Shown: piece by piece, positions 37,271 through 50,491 of the stretch | Layout: each line of letters starts with the position of its first letter | Numbering within the stretch: the stretch's first letter is position 1 | Assembly (NCBI GenBank): GCA_026874595.1 | Contig: CM049307.1 | Location: 31,472,362-31,536,361 of the forward strand | Reading direction: 5' to 3' | Length of the DNA stretch: 64,000 bases | From: Sipunculus nudus | Lineage: Eukaryota; Annelida; Sipuncula; Golfingiida; Sipunculidae | The notes under the pieces: model-generated | Told to the model about the DNA's origin: nothing | Databases searched by the model: none | The model's input: the letters and a program-made list of their open reading frames with translations, nothing else | Translations under genes and position numbers: made by a program

Positions 37271-39912
37271 GCTGTGTATTTTGTGGTCCCTGTTTGTGAT
37301 GGGGTGGGTCTTAAAATCTGTTGATTTGGTGATCAAATGGTTGATATGACACATATGAGTGTTGTGAGAAAAAATTGACCCCAATATTGGATCAAACTGA
37401 AAGAAAGATTTCTGGTTTTATGGGAACAGATATGCTGGCCTTTCTTGGAAACAGTTATATTTTGTGGCATCTGTATATGTTGCCTTATGCCATCATACAC
37501 CCAACAAGGAGAGGACCTGAGCTACAACTGACTTTTAAAGCCTGTCCTGACATATTTTTCTTTTGGTCATAATGTGATCAGAGTATCAGAGTTAGACCTG
37601 TTTCCTGGTCATGAAACAAAATATATCCAAATCAGCTGGACAATGTATTGAACAATCAGATTAAGAAGTGAGAAGTTTCACTATAATAGGAACATTTTCA
37701 GTGAAAAGCCCCATTGGATTTCTAAGCGATTCATGCCAAAATTTGCTGTTTTCATATTGATATGGAACCAGACCAGTGACTCCACAAGCAATACCTTCTT
37801 GTTTTACAAATTTAATTGTTATTTTCAGTTTGACACCTATCATGTCAAAGAAACAGAAAGCAGCAGCCATAAATTTGACTGTCAGTTTAAAAAAAAAAAT
37901 AATGACCTTGAACTATTCCTACACTCATGTAGTCCTGCATAGTTTTATCAAAATTGGACCAAAGAATTGTTAACTAAAATCTGACAAAGAGTTTTGAAAT
38001 TTCACATATTCTCATGATTACTCTTTTTCATGTTTTATGAGATTTTCATTCCAAGTGTCTAACTGCCTATTTGGTCTGACAAAATAACACCATTCCAAAA
38101 AGAGACGCTGAGGATGTGAGATGTTGCATGCTTTTTTATTTTATTTTTACATTTCTGATTCCAAGGTGTCTATGAGGAACTGGTTGTAATGATGCCAGAT
38201 TTTATGGGCAGTGAGCCAGATGAAATGGAAATTGTAAAAAAATCCCATAAGATTGTTCTCTAGAAAAGAAGAAAGAAAGACAAACAAAGAAAGATAGAAA
38301 GAAAGAAGTAGGAAATATTCAGGATAGAAATGTCGAGATGTTGGGAGAGCCACAGTTTGATTTGAAGCACTGCAAAATTTAAAATGTGCCTACACAATCA
38401 AGGCCATTTATTATAAGTTTATCATTCCCTGGTCCTTTCCTTGTTTGAAACTGAATATTCATGAACACAACCCAACCAAAATCTTGATGTTCAGGATAGA
38501 GAATATGTTTGCTACACACATTATCTGTGGAATACTTTTAATTTGAATAAGTTTTGGAATCATTTTCTTGAACAGATATTAACTGTCCAATAAAAGGAAT
38601 AGCTTCTGGGAAAAATTTAAGGGGGAATGCTGGAAGTCCAACAGATTATTAGTGTCTTGGTTTTGTCTGGACTGACAGCGACAACTTTGGTTTAGGGCTT
38701 GAAAGACCAGCAGAGAGATAAAAATATGGTTACAGTCAACAACGCATCTCTGAGACCTGTAAACATGGGCATCTGAAGTAAATAGAAACATCTAAATAGT
38801 TGATGCTGTTATACTAGACATAATATTGTTTTGTTAGGAAATTACCTCAAATATAATTAGAGGTTTACTTTACCTAAAACCAGATATCAGTAGCCACAGG
38901 ATAACCAAAATAGTTCAGTTCACCCCGAATAGGGTTACTGTAACATGAGTAAAATAATATGTTACATAAGAAAGGTATGCTGTTATGGAGTGAAGGGAAA
39001 ATTAGCTTGATGAACAGACAGACAGATTCTGAAGGTTTCTTTGCCAAGAGCAGTCAGATATTTGTGGAGTCAGCCGGATGGATCTGATGAGCACTATTGT
39101 TAAGGATTATGGTAGGCAGATACAGTATGAAAATGTAAGTGGTTAAATATGATTCTCTGAGAAGTCATGTGAGGGTTGACAAGAATAATAGGAACAGTAT
39201 ATTGGCTGATAAATCTGGTTTGACAATTTTTTAAAACTTTTTAGACATTGAATCTGTTTTACTGACACAATGCTGGGAATGGTTGAAGTCAAACAGATAA
39301 TAAGTGTCTTGGTATTGTCTGGAGTGAAAGTGACAACTTTGGTTTAGTACTTGGAAAGACCAGCAGAGAGATAGAAATATGGTTACAGTCAACAACGCAT
39401 CTCTGAGACTTTTACCTGTAAACATGGGCATCTGAAGCAACTAGAAACATTAAATATGCTCATGTGGTTATACTGGATGTCATAAGGTTTTGTGAGGAAA
39501 TTACCTCAAATATAATTACAGGTTCATTTTTACCTAAAACCAGGTATCAGTAGCCACAGGGTAACCAAAATAGTTCAGTTCAACCTGCATTGGGTTACAG
39601 TAAAATTGGTAAAATAATACAAGTTACATAAGAAAGTTATGCTTTTTTGGAGTGAACAGACAAACATATTCTGAAGGTTTGTTTGCCAAGAGCAATCAGA
39701 TATGTGTGGTGTAAGCCGGATAGCTCTGATGAGCAATATTGTGTAGGATTATGGTAGGCACATACAGCATGAAAATGTAAGTGGTTAGATATGATTCTCT
39801 GAGAAGTCATGTAAGGGTTGACAAAAATAAAAAGGAACTGTATATTGGATGATATATATCTAGTGTGACAATTTCTTTTGAATGTTTAGACATTGAATCT
39901 GTTTTACTGACA
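37271..39912 (+). repeat. Unit 15 (2,642 bp)
   Basis: It keeps the longer 'atacaccc' form but has 'tatgggaacag', so it mixes two subfamilies. The purine tract has the 2-bp-shorter 'gacaaacaaag' form also seen in units 1, 2, 6 and 11. Confidence 0.93.
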
Positions 39913-42556
39913 GCTGTGTATTTTGTGGTCCCTGTTTGTGATGGGGTGGGTCTTAAAATCTGTTGATTTGGTGATCAAATGGTTGATATGACACATATGA
40001 GTGTTGTGAGAAAAAATTGACCCCAATATTGGATCAAACTGAAAGAAAGATTTCTGGTTTTATGGGAACAGATATGCTGGCCTTTCTTGGAAACAGTTAT
40101 ATTTTGTGGCATCTGTATATGTTGCCTTATGCCATCATAACCCAACAAGGAGAGGACCTGAGCTACAACTGACTTTTAAAGCCTGTCCTGACATATTTTT
40201 CTTTTGGTCATAATGTGATCAGAGTATCAGAGTTAGACCTGTTTCCTGGTCATGAAACAAAATATATCCAAATCAGCTGGACAATGTATTGAACAATCAG
40301 ATTAAGAAGTGAGAAGTTTCACTATAATAGGAACATTTTCAGTGAAAAGCCCCATTGGATTTCTAAGCGATTCATGCCAAAATTTGCTGTTTTCATATTG
40401 ATATGGAACCAGACCAGTGACTCCACAAGCAATACCTTCTTGTTTTACAAATTTAATTGTTATTTTCAGTTTGACACCTATCATGTCAAAGAAACAGAAA
40501 GCAGCAGCCATAAATTTGACTGTCAGTTTAAAAAAAAGAATAATGACCTTGAACTATTCCTACACTCATGTAGTCCTGCATAGTTTATCAAAATTGGACC
40601 AAAGAATTGTTAACTAAAATCTGACAAAGAGTTTTGAAATTTCACATATTCTCATGATTAGTCTTTTTCATGTTTTATGAGATTTTCATTCCAAGTGTCT
40701 AACTGCCTATTTGGTCTGACAAAATAACACCATTCCAAAAAGAGACGCTGAGGATGTGAGATGTTGCATGCTTTTTTATTTTATTTTTACATTTCTGATT
40801 CCAAGGTGTCTATGAGGAACTGGTTGTAATGATGCCAGATTTTATGGGCAGTGAGCCAGATGAAATGGAAATTGTAAAAAAATCCCATAAGATTGTTCTC
40901 TAGAAAAGAAGAAAGAAAGACAGAAACAAAGAAAGATAGAAAGAAAGAAGTAGGAAATATTCAGGATAGAAATGTCGAGATGTTGGGAGAGCCACAGTTT
41001 GATTTGAAGCACTGCAAAATTTAAAATGTGCCTACACAATCAAGGCCATTTATTATTAGTTTATCATTCCCTGGTCCTTTCCTTGTTTGAAACTGAATAT
41101 TCATGAACAAAACCCAACCAAAATCTTGATGTTCAGGATAGAGAATATGTTTGCTACACACATTATCTGTGGAATACTTTTAATTTGAATAAGTTTTGGA
41201 ATGATTTTCTTGAACAGATATTAACTGTCCAATAAAAGGAATAGCTTCTGGGAAAAATTTAAGGGGGAATGCTGGAAGTCAAACAGATTATTAGTGTCTT
41301 GGTTTTGTCTGGACTGACAGCGACAACTTTGGTTTAGGGCTTGAAAGACCAGCAGAGAGATAAAAATATGGTTACAGTCAACAACGCATTCTGAGACCTG
41401 TAAACATGGGCATCTGAAGTAAATAGAAACATCTAAATAGTTGATGCTGTTATACTAGACATAATATTGTTTTGTTAGGAAATTACCTCAAATATAATTA
41501 GAGGTTTACTTTACCTAAAAACCAGATATCAGTAGCCACAGGATAACCAAAATAGTTCAGTTCAGCCCGAATTGGGTTACTGTAACATGAGTAAAATAAT
41601 ATGTTACATAAGAAAGGTATGCTGTTATGGAGTGAAGGGAAAATTAGCTTGATGAACAGACAAACAGATTCTGAAGGTTTCTTTGCCAAGAGCAGTCAGA
41701 TATTTGATGAGTCAGCCGGATGGATCTGATGAGCTCTATTGTTAAGGATTATGGTAGGCAGATATGGTATGAGAATGTAAGTGGTTAAATATGATTGTTT
41801 GAGAAGTCATGTGAGGGTTGACAAGAATAATAGGAACAGTATATTGGCTGATAAATCTAGTTTGACAATTTTTTAAAACTTTTTAAACATTGAATCTGTT
41901 TTACTGACACAATGCTGGGAATGGTTGAAGTCAAACAGATAATAAGTGTGTCTTGGTATTGTCTGGAGTGGAAGTGACAACTTTGGTTTAGTACTTGGAA
42001 AGACCAGCAGAGGGATAGAAATAAGGTTACAGTCAACAACGCATCTCTGAGACTTTTACCTGTAAACATGGGCATCTGAAGCAACTAGAAACATTAAATA
42101 TGCTCATGTGGTTATACTGGATGTCATAAGGTTTTGTGAGGAAATTACCTCAAATATAATTACAGGTTCATTTTTACCTAAAACCAGGTATCAGTAGCCA
42201 CAGGGTAACCGAAATAGTTCAGTTCAACCTGCATTGGGTTACAGTAAAATTGGTAAAATAATACATGTTACATAAGAAAGGTACGCTTTTATGAAATGAA
42301 CAGACAAACATATTCTGAAGGTTTGTTTGCCAAGAGCAATCAGATATGTGTGGTGTAAGCCGGATAGCTCTGATGAGCAATATTGTGTAGGATTATGGTA
42401 GGCACATACAGCATGAAAATGTAAGTGGTTAGATATGATTCTCTGAGAAGTCATGTAAGGGTTGACAAAAATAAAAAGGAACTGTATATTGGATGTTATA
42501 TATCAAGTGTGACAATTTCTTTTGAATGTTTAGACATTGAATCTGTTTTACTGACA
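39913..42556 (+). repeat. Unit 16 (2,644 bp)
   Basis: 'ataaccc' subfamily. Together with unit 17 it has private variants: 'tatttgatgagtcag', 'tttttaaacattg' and 'tggaatgatttt'. The two are adjacent near-duplicates, offset 2,644. Confidence 0.93.
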
Positions 42557-45201
42557 GCTGTGTATTTTGTGGTCCCTGTTTGTGATGGGGTGGGTCTTAA
42601 AATCTGTTGATTTGGTGATCAAATGGTTGATATGACACATATGAGTGTTGTGAGAAAAAATTGACCCCAATATTGGATCAAACTGAAAGAAAGATTTCTG
42701 GTTTTATGGGAACAGATATGCTGGCCTTTCTTGGAAACAGTTATATTTTGTGGCATCTGTATATGTTGCCTTATGCCATCATAACCCAACAAGGAGAGGA
42801 CCTGAGCTACAACTGACTTTTAAAGCCTGTCCTGACATATTTTTCTTTTGGTCATAATGTGATCAGAGTATCAGAGTTAGACCTGTTTCCTGGTCATGAA
42901 ACAAAATATATCCAAATCAGCTGGACAATGTATTGAACAATCAGATTAAGAAGTGAGAAGTTTCACTATAATAGGAACATTTTCAGTGAAAAGCCCCATT
43001 GGATTTCTAAGCGATTCATGCCAAAATTTGCTGTTTTCATATTGATATGGAACCAGACCAGTGACTGCACAAGCAATACCTTCTTGTTTTACAAATTTAA
43101 TTGTTATTTTCAGTTTGACACCTATCATGTCAAAGAAACAGAAAGCAGCAGCCATAAATTTGACTGTCAGTTTAAAAAAAAGAATAATGACCTTGAACTA
43201 TTCCTACACTCATGTAGTCCTGCATAGTTTATCAAAATTGGACCAAAGAATTGTTAACTAAAATCTGACAAAGAGTTTTGAAATTTCACATATTCTCATG
43301 ATTAGTCTTTTTCATGTTTTATGAGATTTTCATTCCAAGTGTCTAACTGCCTATTTGGTCTGACAAAATAACACCATTCCAAAAAGAGACGCTGAGGATG
43401 TGAGATGTTGCATGCTTTTTTATTTTATTTTTACATTTCTGATTCCAAGGTGTCTATGAGGAACTGTTTGTAATGATGCCAGATTTTATGGGCAGTGAGC
43501 CAGATGAAATGGAAATTGTAAAAAAATCCCATAAGATTGTTCTCTAGAAAAGAAGAAAGAAAGACAGAAACAAAGAAAGATAGAAAGAAAGAAGTAGGAA
43601 ATATCCAGGATAGAAATGTCGAGATGTTGGGAGAGCCACAGTTTGATTTGAAGCACTGCAAAATTTAAAATGTGCCTACACAATCAAGGCCATTTATTAT
43701 TAGTTTATCATTCCCTGGTCCTTTCCTTGTTTGAAACTGAATATTCATGAACAAAACCCAACCAAAATCTTGATGTTCAGGATAGAGAATATGTTTGCTA
43801 CACACATTATCTGTGGAATACTTTTAATTTGAATAAGTTTTGGAATGATTTTCTTGAACAGATATTAACTGTCCAATAAAAGGAATAGCTTCTGGGAAAA
43901 ATTTAAGGGGGAATGCTGGAAGTCAAACAGATTATTAGTGTCTTGGTTTTGTCTGGACTGACAGCGACAACTTTGGTTTAGGGCTTGAAAGACCAGCAGA
44001 GAGATAAAAATATGGTTACAGTCAACAATGCATTCTGAGACCTGTAAACATGGGCATCTGAAGTAAATAGAAACATCTAAATAGTTGATGCTGTTATACT
44101 AGACATAATATTGTTTTGTTAGGAAATTACCTCAAATATAATTAGAGGTTTACTTTACCTAAAAACCAGATATCAGTAGCCACAGGATAACCAAAATAGT
44201 TCAGTTCAGCCCGAATTGGGTTACTGTAACATGAGTAAAATAATATGTTACATAAGAAAGGTATGCTGTTATGGAGTGAAGGGAAAATTAGCTTGATGAA
44301 CAGACAAACAGATTCTGAAGGTTTCTTTGCCAAGAGCAGTCAGATATTTGATGAGTCAGCCGGATGGATCTGATGAGCTCTATTGTTAAGGATTATGGTA
44401 GGCAGATATGATATGAAAATGTAAGTGGTTAAATATGATTGTTTGAGAAGTCATGTGAGGGTTGACAAGAATAATAGGAACAGTATATTGGCTGATAAAT
44501 CTAGTTTGACAATTTTTTAAAACTTTTTAAACATTGAATCTGTTTTACTGACACAATGCTGGGAATGGTTGAAGTCAAACAGATAATAAGTGTGTCTTGG
44601 TATTGTCTGGAGTGGAAGTGACAACTTTGGTTTAGTACTTGGAAAGACCAGCAGAGGGATAGAAATAAGGTTACAGTCAACAACGCATCTCTGAGACTTT
44701 TACCTGTAAACATGGGCATCTGAAGCAACTAGAAACATTAAATATGCTCATGTGGTTATACTGGATGTCATAAGGTTTTGTGAGGAAATTACCTCAAATA
44801 TAATTACAGGTTCATTTTTACCTAAAACCAGGTATCAGTAGCCACAGGGTAACCGAAATAGTTCAGTTCAACCTGCATTGGGTTACAGTAAAATTGGTAA
44901 AATAATACATGTTACATAAGAAAGGTACGCTTTTATGAAATGAACAGACAAACATATTCTGAAGGTTTGTTTGCCAAGAGCAATCAGATATGTGTGGTGT
45001 AAGCCGGATAGCTCTGATGAGCAATATTGTGTAGGATTATGGTAGGCACATACAGCATGAAAATGTAAGTGGTTAGATATGATTCTCTGAGAAGTCATGT
45101 AAGGGTTGACAAAAATAAAAAAGGAACTGTATATTGGATGTTATATATCAAGTGTGACAATTTCTTTTGAATGTTTAGACATTGAATCTGTTTTACTGAC
45201 A
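42557..45201 (+). repeat. Unit 17 (2,645 bp)
   Basis: Close tandem duplicate of unit 16. Private changes include 'gactgcacaagc' near 43065, 'gaactgtttg' near 43461 and 'atatccagg' near 43602. Confidence 0.93.
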
Positions 45202-47845
45202 GCTGTGTATTTTGTGGTCCCTGTTTGTGATGGGGTGGGTCTTAAAATCTGTTGATTTGGTGATCATATGGTTGATATGACACACATGAGTGTTGTGAGA
45301 AAAAATTGACCCCAATATTGGATCAAACTGAAAGAAAGATTTCTGGTTTAATGGAAACAGATATGCTGGCCGTTCTTGGAAACAGTTATATTTTGTGGCA
45401 TCTGTATATGTTGCCTTATGCCATCATACACCCAACAAGGAGAGGACCTGAGCTACAACTGACTTTTAAAGCCTGTCCTGACATATTTTTCTTTTGGTCA
45501 TAATGTGATCAGAGTATCAGAGTTAGACCTGTTTCCTGGTCATGAAACAAAATATAATCAAATCAGCTGGACAATGTATTGAACAATCAGATTAAGAAGT
45601 GAGAAGTTTCACTATAATAGGAACATTTTCAGTGAAAAGCCCCATTGGATTTCTAAGCGATTCATGCCAAAATTTGCTGTTTTCATATTGATATGGAACC
45701 AACCGGTGACTCCACAAGCAATACCTTCTTGTTTTACAAATTTAATTGTTATTTTCAGATTGACACCTATCATGTCAAAGTAACAGAAAGCAGCAGCCAT
45801 AAATTTGACTGTCAGTTTAAAAAAAAGAAGAAGAATGACCTTGAACTATTCCTACACTCATGTAGTCCTGCATAGTTTTATCAAAATTGGACCAAAGAAT
45901 TGTTAACCAAAATCTGACAAAGAGTTTTGAAATTTCACATTCTCATGATTACTCTTTTTCATGTTTTTATGAGATTTTCATTCCAAGTGTCTAACTGCCT
46001 ATTTGGTCTGACAAAATAACACCATTCCAAAAAGAGACACTGAGTTTGTGAGATGTTGCATGCTTTTTAAAATTTTTTTACATTTCTGATTCCAAGGTGT
46101 CTATGAGGAACTGGTTGTAATGATGCCAGGTTTTATGGGCAGTGAGCCAGATGAAATGGAAATTGTAAAAAAATCCCATAAGATTGTTCTCTAGAAAAGA
46201 AGAAAGAAAGACAGAAACAAAGAAAGATTGAAAGAAAGAAGTAGGAAATATTCAGGATAGAAATGTCGAGATGTTGGGAGAGCCACAGTTTGATTTGAAG
46301 CACTGCAAAATTTAAAATGTGCCTACACAATCAAGGCCATTTATTATTAGTTTATCATTCCCTGGTCCTTTCCTTGTTTGAAACTGAATATTCACGAACA
46401 CAACCCAACCAAAATCTAGATGTTCAGGATAGAGAACATGTTTGCTACACACATTATCTGTGGAATACTTTTAATTTGAATAAGTTTTGGAATCATTTTC
46501 TTGAACAGATATTAACTGTCCAATAAAAGGAATAGCTTCTGGGAAAAATTTAAGGGGGAATGCTGGAAGTCAAACAGATTATTAGTGTCTTGGTTTTGTC
46601 TGGACTGACAGTGACAACTTTGGTTTAGGGCTTGAAAGACCAGCAAAGAGATAAAAATATGGTTACAGTCAACAACGCATCTCTGAGACCTGTAAACATG
46701 GGCATCTGAAGTAAATAGAAACATCTAAATAGTTCATGCTGTTATACTAGACATAATATTGTTTTGTTAGGAAATTACCTCAAATATAATTAGAGGTTTA
46801 CTTTTACCAAAACCAGATATCAGTAGCCACAGGATAACCAAAATAGTTCAGTTCACCCCGAATATGGTTACTGTAACATGAGTAAAATAATATGTTACAT
46901 AAGAAAGGTATGCTGTTATGGAGTGAAGGGAAAATTAGCTTGATGAACAGACAAACAGATTCTGAAGGTTTCTTTGCCAAGAGCAGTCAGATATTTGTGG
47001 AGTCAGCCGGATGGATCTGATGAGCACTATTGTTAAGGATTATGGTAGGCAGATACAGTATGAAAATGTAAGTGGTTAAATATGATTCTCTGAGAAGTCA
47101 TGTGAGGGTTGACAAGAATAATAGGAACAGTATATTGGCTGATAAATCTGGTTTGACAATTTTTTAAAACTTTTTAGACATTGAATCTGTTTTACTGACA
47201 CAATGCTTGGAATGGTTGAAGTCAAACAGATAATAAGTGTCTTGGTATTGTCTGGAGTGAAAGTGACAACTTTGGTTTAGTACTTGGAAAGACCAGCAGA
47301 GAGATAGAAATATGGTTACAGTCAACAACGCATCTCTGAGACTTTTACCTGTAAACATGGGCATCTGAAGCAACTAGAAACATTAAATATGCTCATGTGG
47401 TTATACTGGATGTCATAAGGTTTTGTGAGGAAATTACCTCAAATATAATTACAGGTTCATTTTTACCTAAAACCAGGTATCAGTAGCCACAGGGTAACCA
47501 AAATAGTTCAGTTCAACCTGCATTGGGTTACAGTAAAATTGGTAAAATAATACATGTTACATAAGAAAGTTATGCTTTTTTGGAGTGAACAGACAAACAT
47601 ATTCTGAAGGTTTGTTTGCCAAGAGCAATCAGATATGTGTGGTGTAAGCCGGATAGCTCTGATGAGCAATATTGTGTAGGATTATGGTAGGCACATACAG
47701 CATGAAAATGTAAGTGGTTAGATATGATTCTCTGAGAAGTCATGTAAGGGTTGACAAAAATAAAAAGGAACTGTATATTGGATGATATATATCTAGTGTG
47801 ACAATTTCTTTTGAATGTTTAGACATTGAATCTGTTTTACTGACA
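45202..47845 (+). repeat. Unit 18 (2,644 bp)
   Basis: It has 'gatcatatgg', 'acacacatgag' and 'aatataatcaaatc', shared with unit 20, plus an extra triplet in the purine run ('agaagaagaatg'). A 2-bp loss at 'ggaaccaaccgg' (about 45700) breaks the short frame that is open in neighbouring units. Confidence 0.93.
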
Positions 47846-50491
47846 GCTGTGTATTTTGTGGTCCCTGTTTGTGATGGGGTGGGTCTTAAAATCTGTTGAT
47901 TTGGTGATCAAATGGTTGATATGACACATATGAGTGTTGTGAGAAAAAATTGACCCCAATATTGGATCAAACTGAAAGAAAGATTTCTGGTTTTATGGGA
48001 ACAGATATGCTGGCCTTTCTTGGAAACAGTTATATTTTGTGGCATCTGTATATGTTGCCTTATGCCATCATAACCCAACAAGGAGAGGACCTGAGCTACA
48101 ACTGACTTTTAAAGCCTGTCCTGACATATTTTTCTTTTGGTCATAATGTGATCATAGTATCAGAGTTAGACCTGTTTCCTGGTCATGAAACAAAATATAT
48201 CCAAATCAGCTGGACAATGTATTGAACAATCAGATTAAGAAGTGAGAAGTTTCACTATAATAGGAACATTTTCAGTGAAAAGCCCCATTGGATTTCTAAG
48301 CGATTCATGCCAAAATTTGCTGTTTTCATATTGATATGGAACCAGACCAGTGACTCCACAAGCAATACCTTCTTGTTTTACAAATTTAATTGTTATTTTC
48401 AGTTTGACACCTATCATGTCAAAGAAACAGAAAGCAGCAGCCATAAATTTGACTGTCAGTTTAAAAAAAAAGAATAATGACCTTGAACTATTCCTACACT
48501 CATGTAGTCCTGCATAGTTTTATCAAAATTGGACCAAAGAATTGTTAACTAAAATCTGACAAAGAGTTTTGAAATTTCACATATTCTCATGATTACTCTT
48601 TTTCATGTTTTATGAGATTTTCATTCCAAGTGTCTAACTGCCTATTTGGTCTGACAAAATAACACCATTCCAAAAAGAGACGCTGAGGATGTGAGATGTT
48701 GCATGCTTTTTTATTTTATTTTTACATTTCTGATTCCAAGGTGTCTATGAGGAACTGGTTGTAATGATGCCAGATTTTATGGGCAGTGAGCCAGATGAAA
48801 TGGAAATTGTAAAAAAATCCCATAAGATTGTTCTCTAGAAAAGAAGAAAGAAAGACAGAAACAAAGAAAGATAGAAAGAAAGAAGTAGGAAATATTCAGG
48901 ATAGAAATGTCGAGATGTTGGGAGAGCCACAGTTTGATTTGAAGCACTGCAAAATTTAAAATGTGCCTACACAATCAAGGCCATTTATTATTAGTTTATC
49001 ATTCCCTGGTCCTTTCCTTGTTTGAAACTGAATATTCTTGAACAAAACCCAACCAAAATCTTGATGTTCAGGATAGAGAATATGTTTGCTACACACATTA
49101 TCTGTGGAATACTTTTAATTTGAATAAGTTTTGGAATCATTTTCTTGAACAGATATTAACTGTCCAATAAAAGGAATAGCTTCTGGGAAAAATTTAAGGG
49201 GGAATGCTGGAAGTCAAACAGATTATTAGTGTCTTGGTTTTGTCTGGACTGACAGCGACAACTTTGGTTTAGGGCTTGAAAGACCAGCAGAGAGATAAAA
49301 ATATGGTTACAGTAAACAACGCATCTCTGAGACCTGTAAACATGGGCATCTGAAGTAAATAGAAACATCTAAATAGTTGATGCTGTTATACTAGACATAA
49401 TATTGTTTTGTTAGGAAATTACCTCAAATGTAATTAGAGGTTTACTTTACCTAAAACCAGATATCAGTAGCCACAGGATAACCAAAATAGTTCAGTTCAG
49501 CCCGAATTGGGTTACTGTAACATGAGTAAAATAATATGTTACATAAGAAAGGTATGCTGTTATGGAGTGAAGGGAAAATTAGCTTGGTGAACAGACAAAC
49601 AGATTCTGAAGGTTTCTTTGCCAAGAGCAGTCAGATATTTGTGGAGTCAGCCGGATGGATCTGATGAGCTCTATTGTTAAGGATTATGGTAGGCAGATAT
49701 GGTATGAAAATGTAAGTGGTTAAATATGATTGTTTGAGAAGTCATGTGAGGGTTGACAAGAAAAATAGGAACAGTATATTGGCTGATAAATCTAGTTTGA
49801 CAATTTTTGAAAACTTTTTAGACATTGAATCTGTTTTACTGACACAATGCTGGGAATGGTTGAAGTCAAACAGATAATAAGTGTGTCTTGGTATTGTCTG
49901 GAGTGGAAGTGACAACTTTGGTTTAGTACTTGGAAAGACCAGCAGAGGGATAGAAATAAGGTTACAGTCAACAACGCATCTCTGAGACTTTTACCTGTAA
50001 ACATGGGCATCTGAAGCAACTAGAAACATTAAATATGCTCATGTGGTTATACTGGATGTCATAAGGTTTTGTGAGGAAATTACCTCAAATATAATTACAG
50101 GTTCATTTTTACCTAAAACCAGGTATTAGTAGCCACAGGGTAACCGAAATAGTTCAGTTCAACCTGCATTGGGTTACAGTAAAATTGGTAAAATAATACA
50201 TGTTACATAAGAAAGGTACGCTTTTATGAAATGAACAGACAAACATATTCTGAAGGTTTGTTTGCCAAGAGCAATCAGATATGTGTGGTGTAAGCCGGAT
50301 AGCTCTGATGAGCAATATTGTGTAGGATTATGGTAGGCACATACAGCATGAAAATGTAAGTGGTTAGATATGATTCTCTGAGAAGTCATGTAAGGGTTGA
50401 CAAAAATAAAAAGGAACTGTATATTGGATGTTATATATCAAGTGTGACAATTTCTTTTGAATGTTTAGACATTGAATCTGTTTTACTGACA
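47846..50491 (+). repeat. Unit 19 (2,646 bp)
   Basis: 'ataaccc' subfamily with 'gatcatagtatc' and the long A run seen in units 14 and 21. It has 'aatattcttgaac' near 49032, shared with unit 21. Its B end has the 'gttatatatcaagtg' variant shared with the B ends of units 16 and 17. Confidence 0.93.
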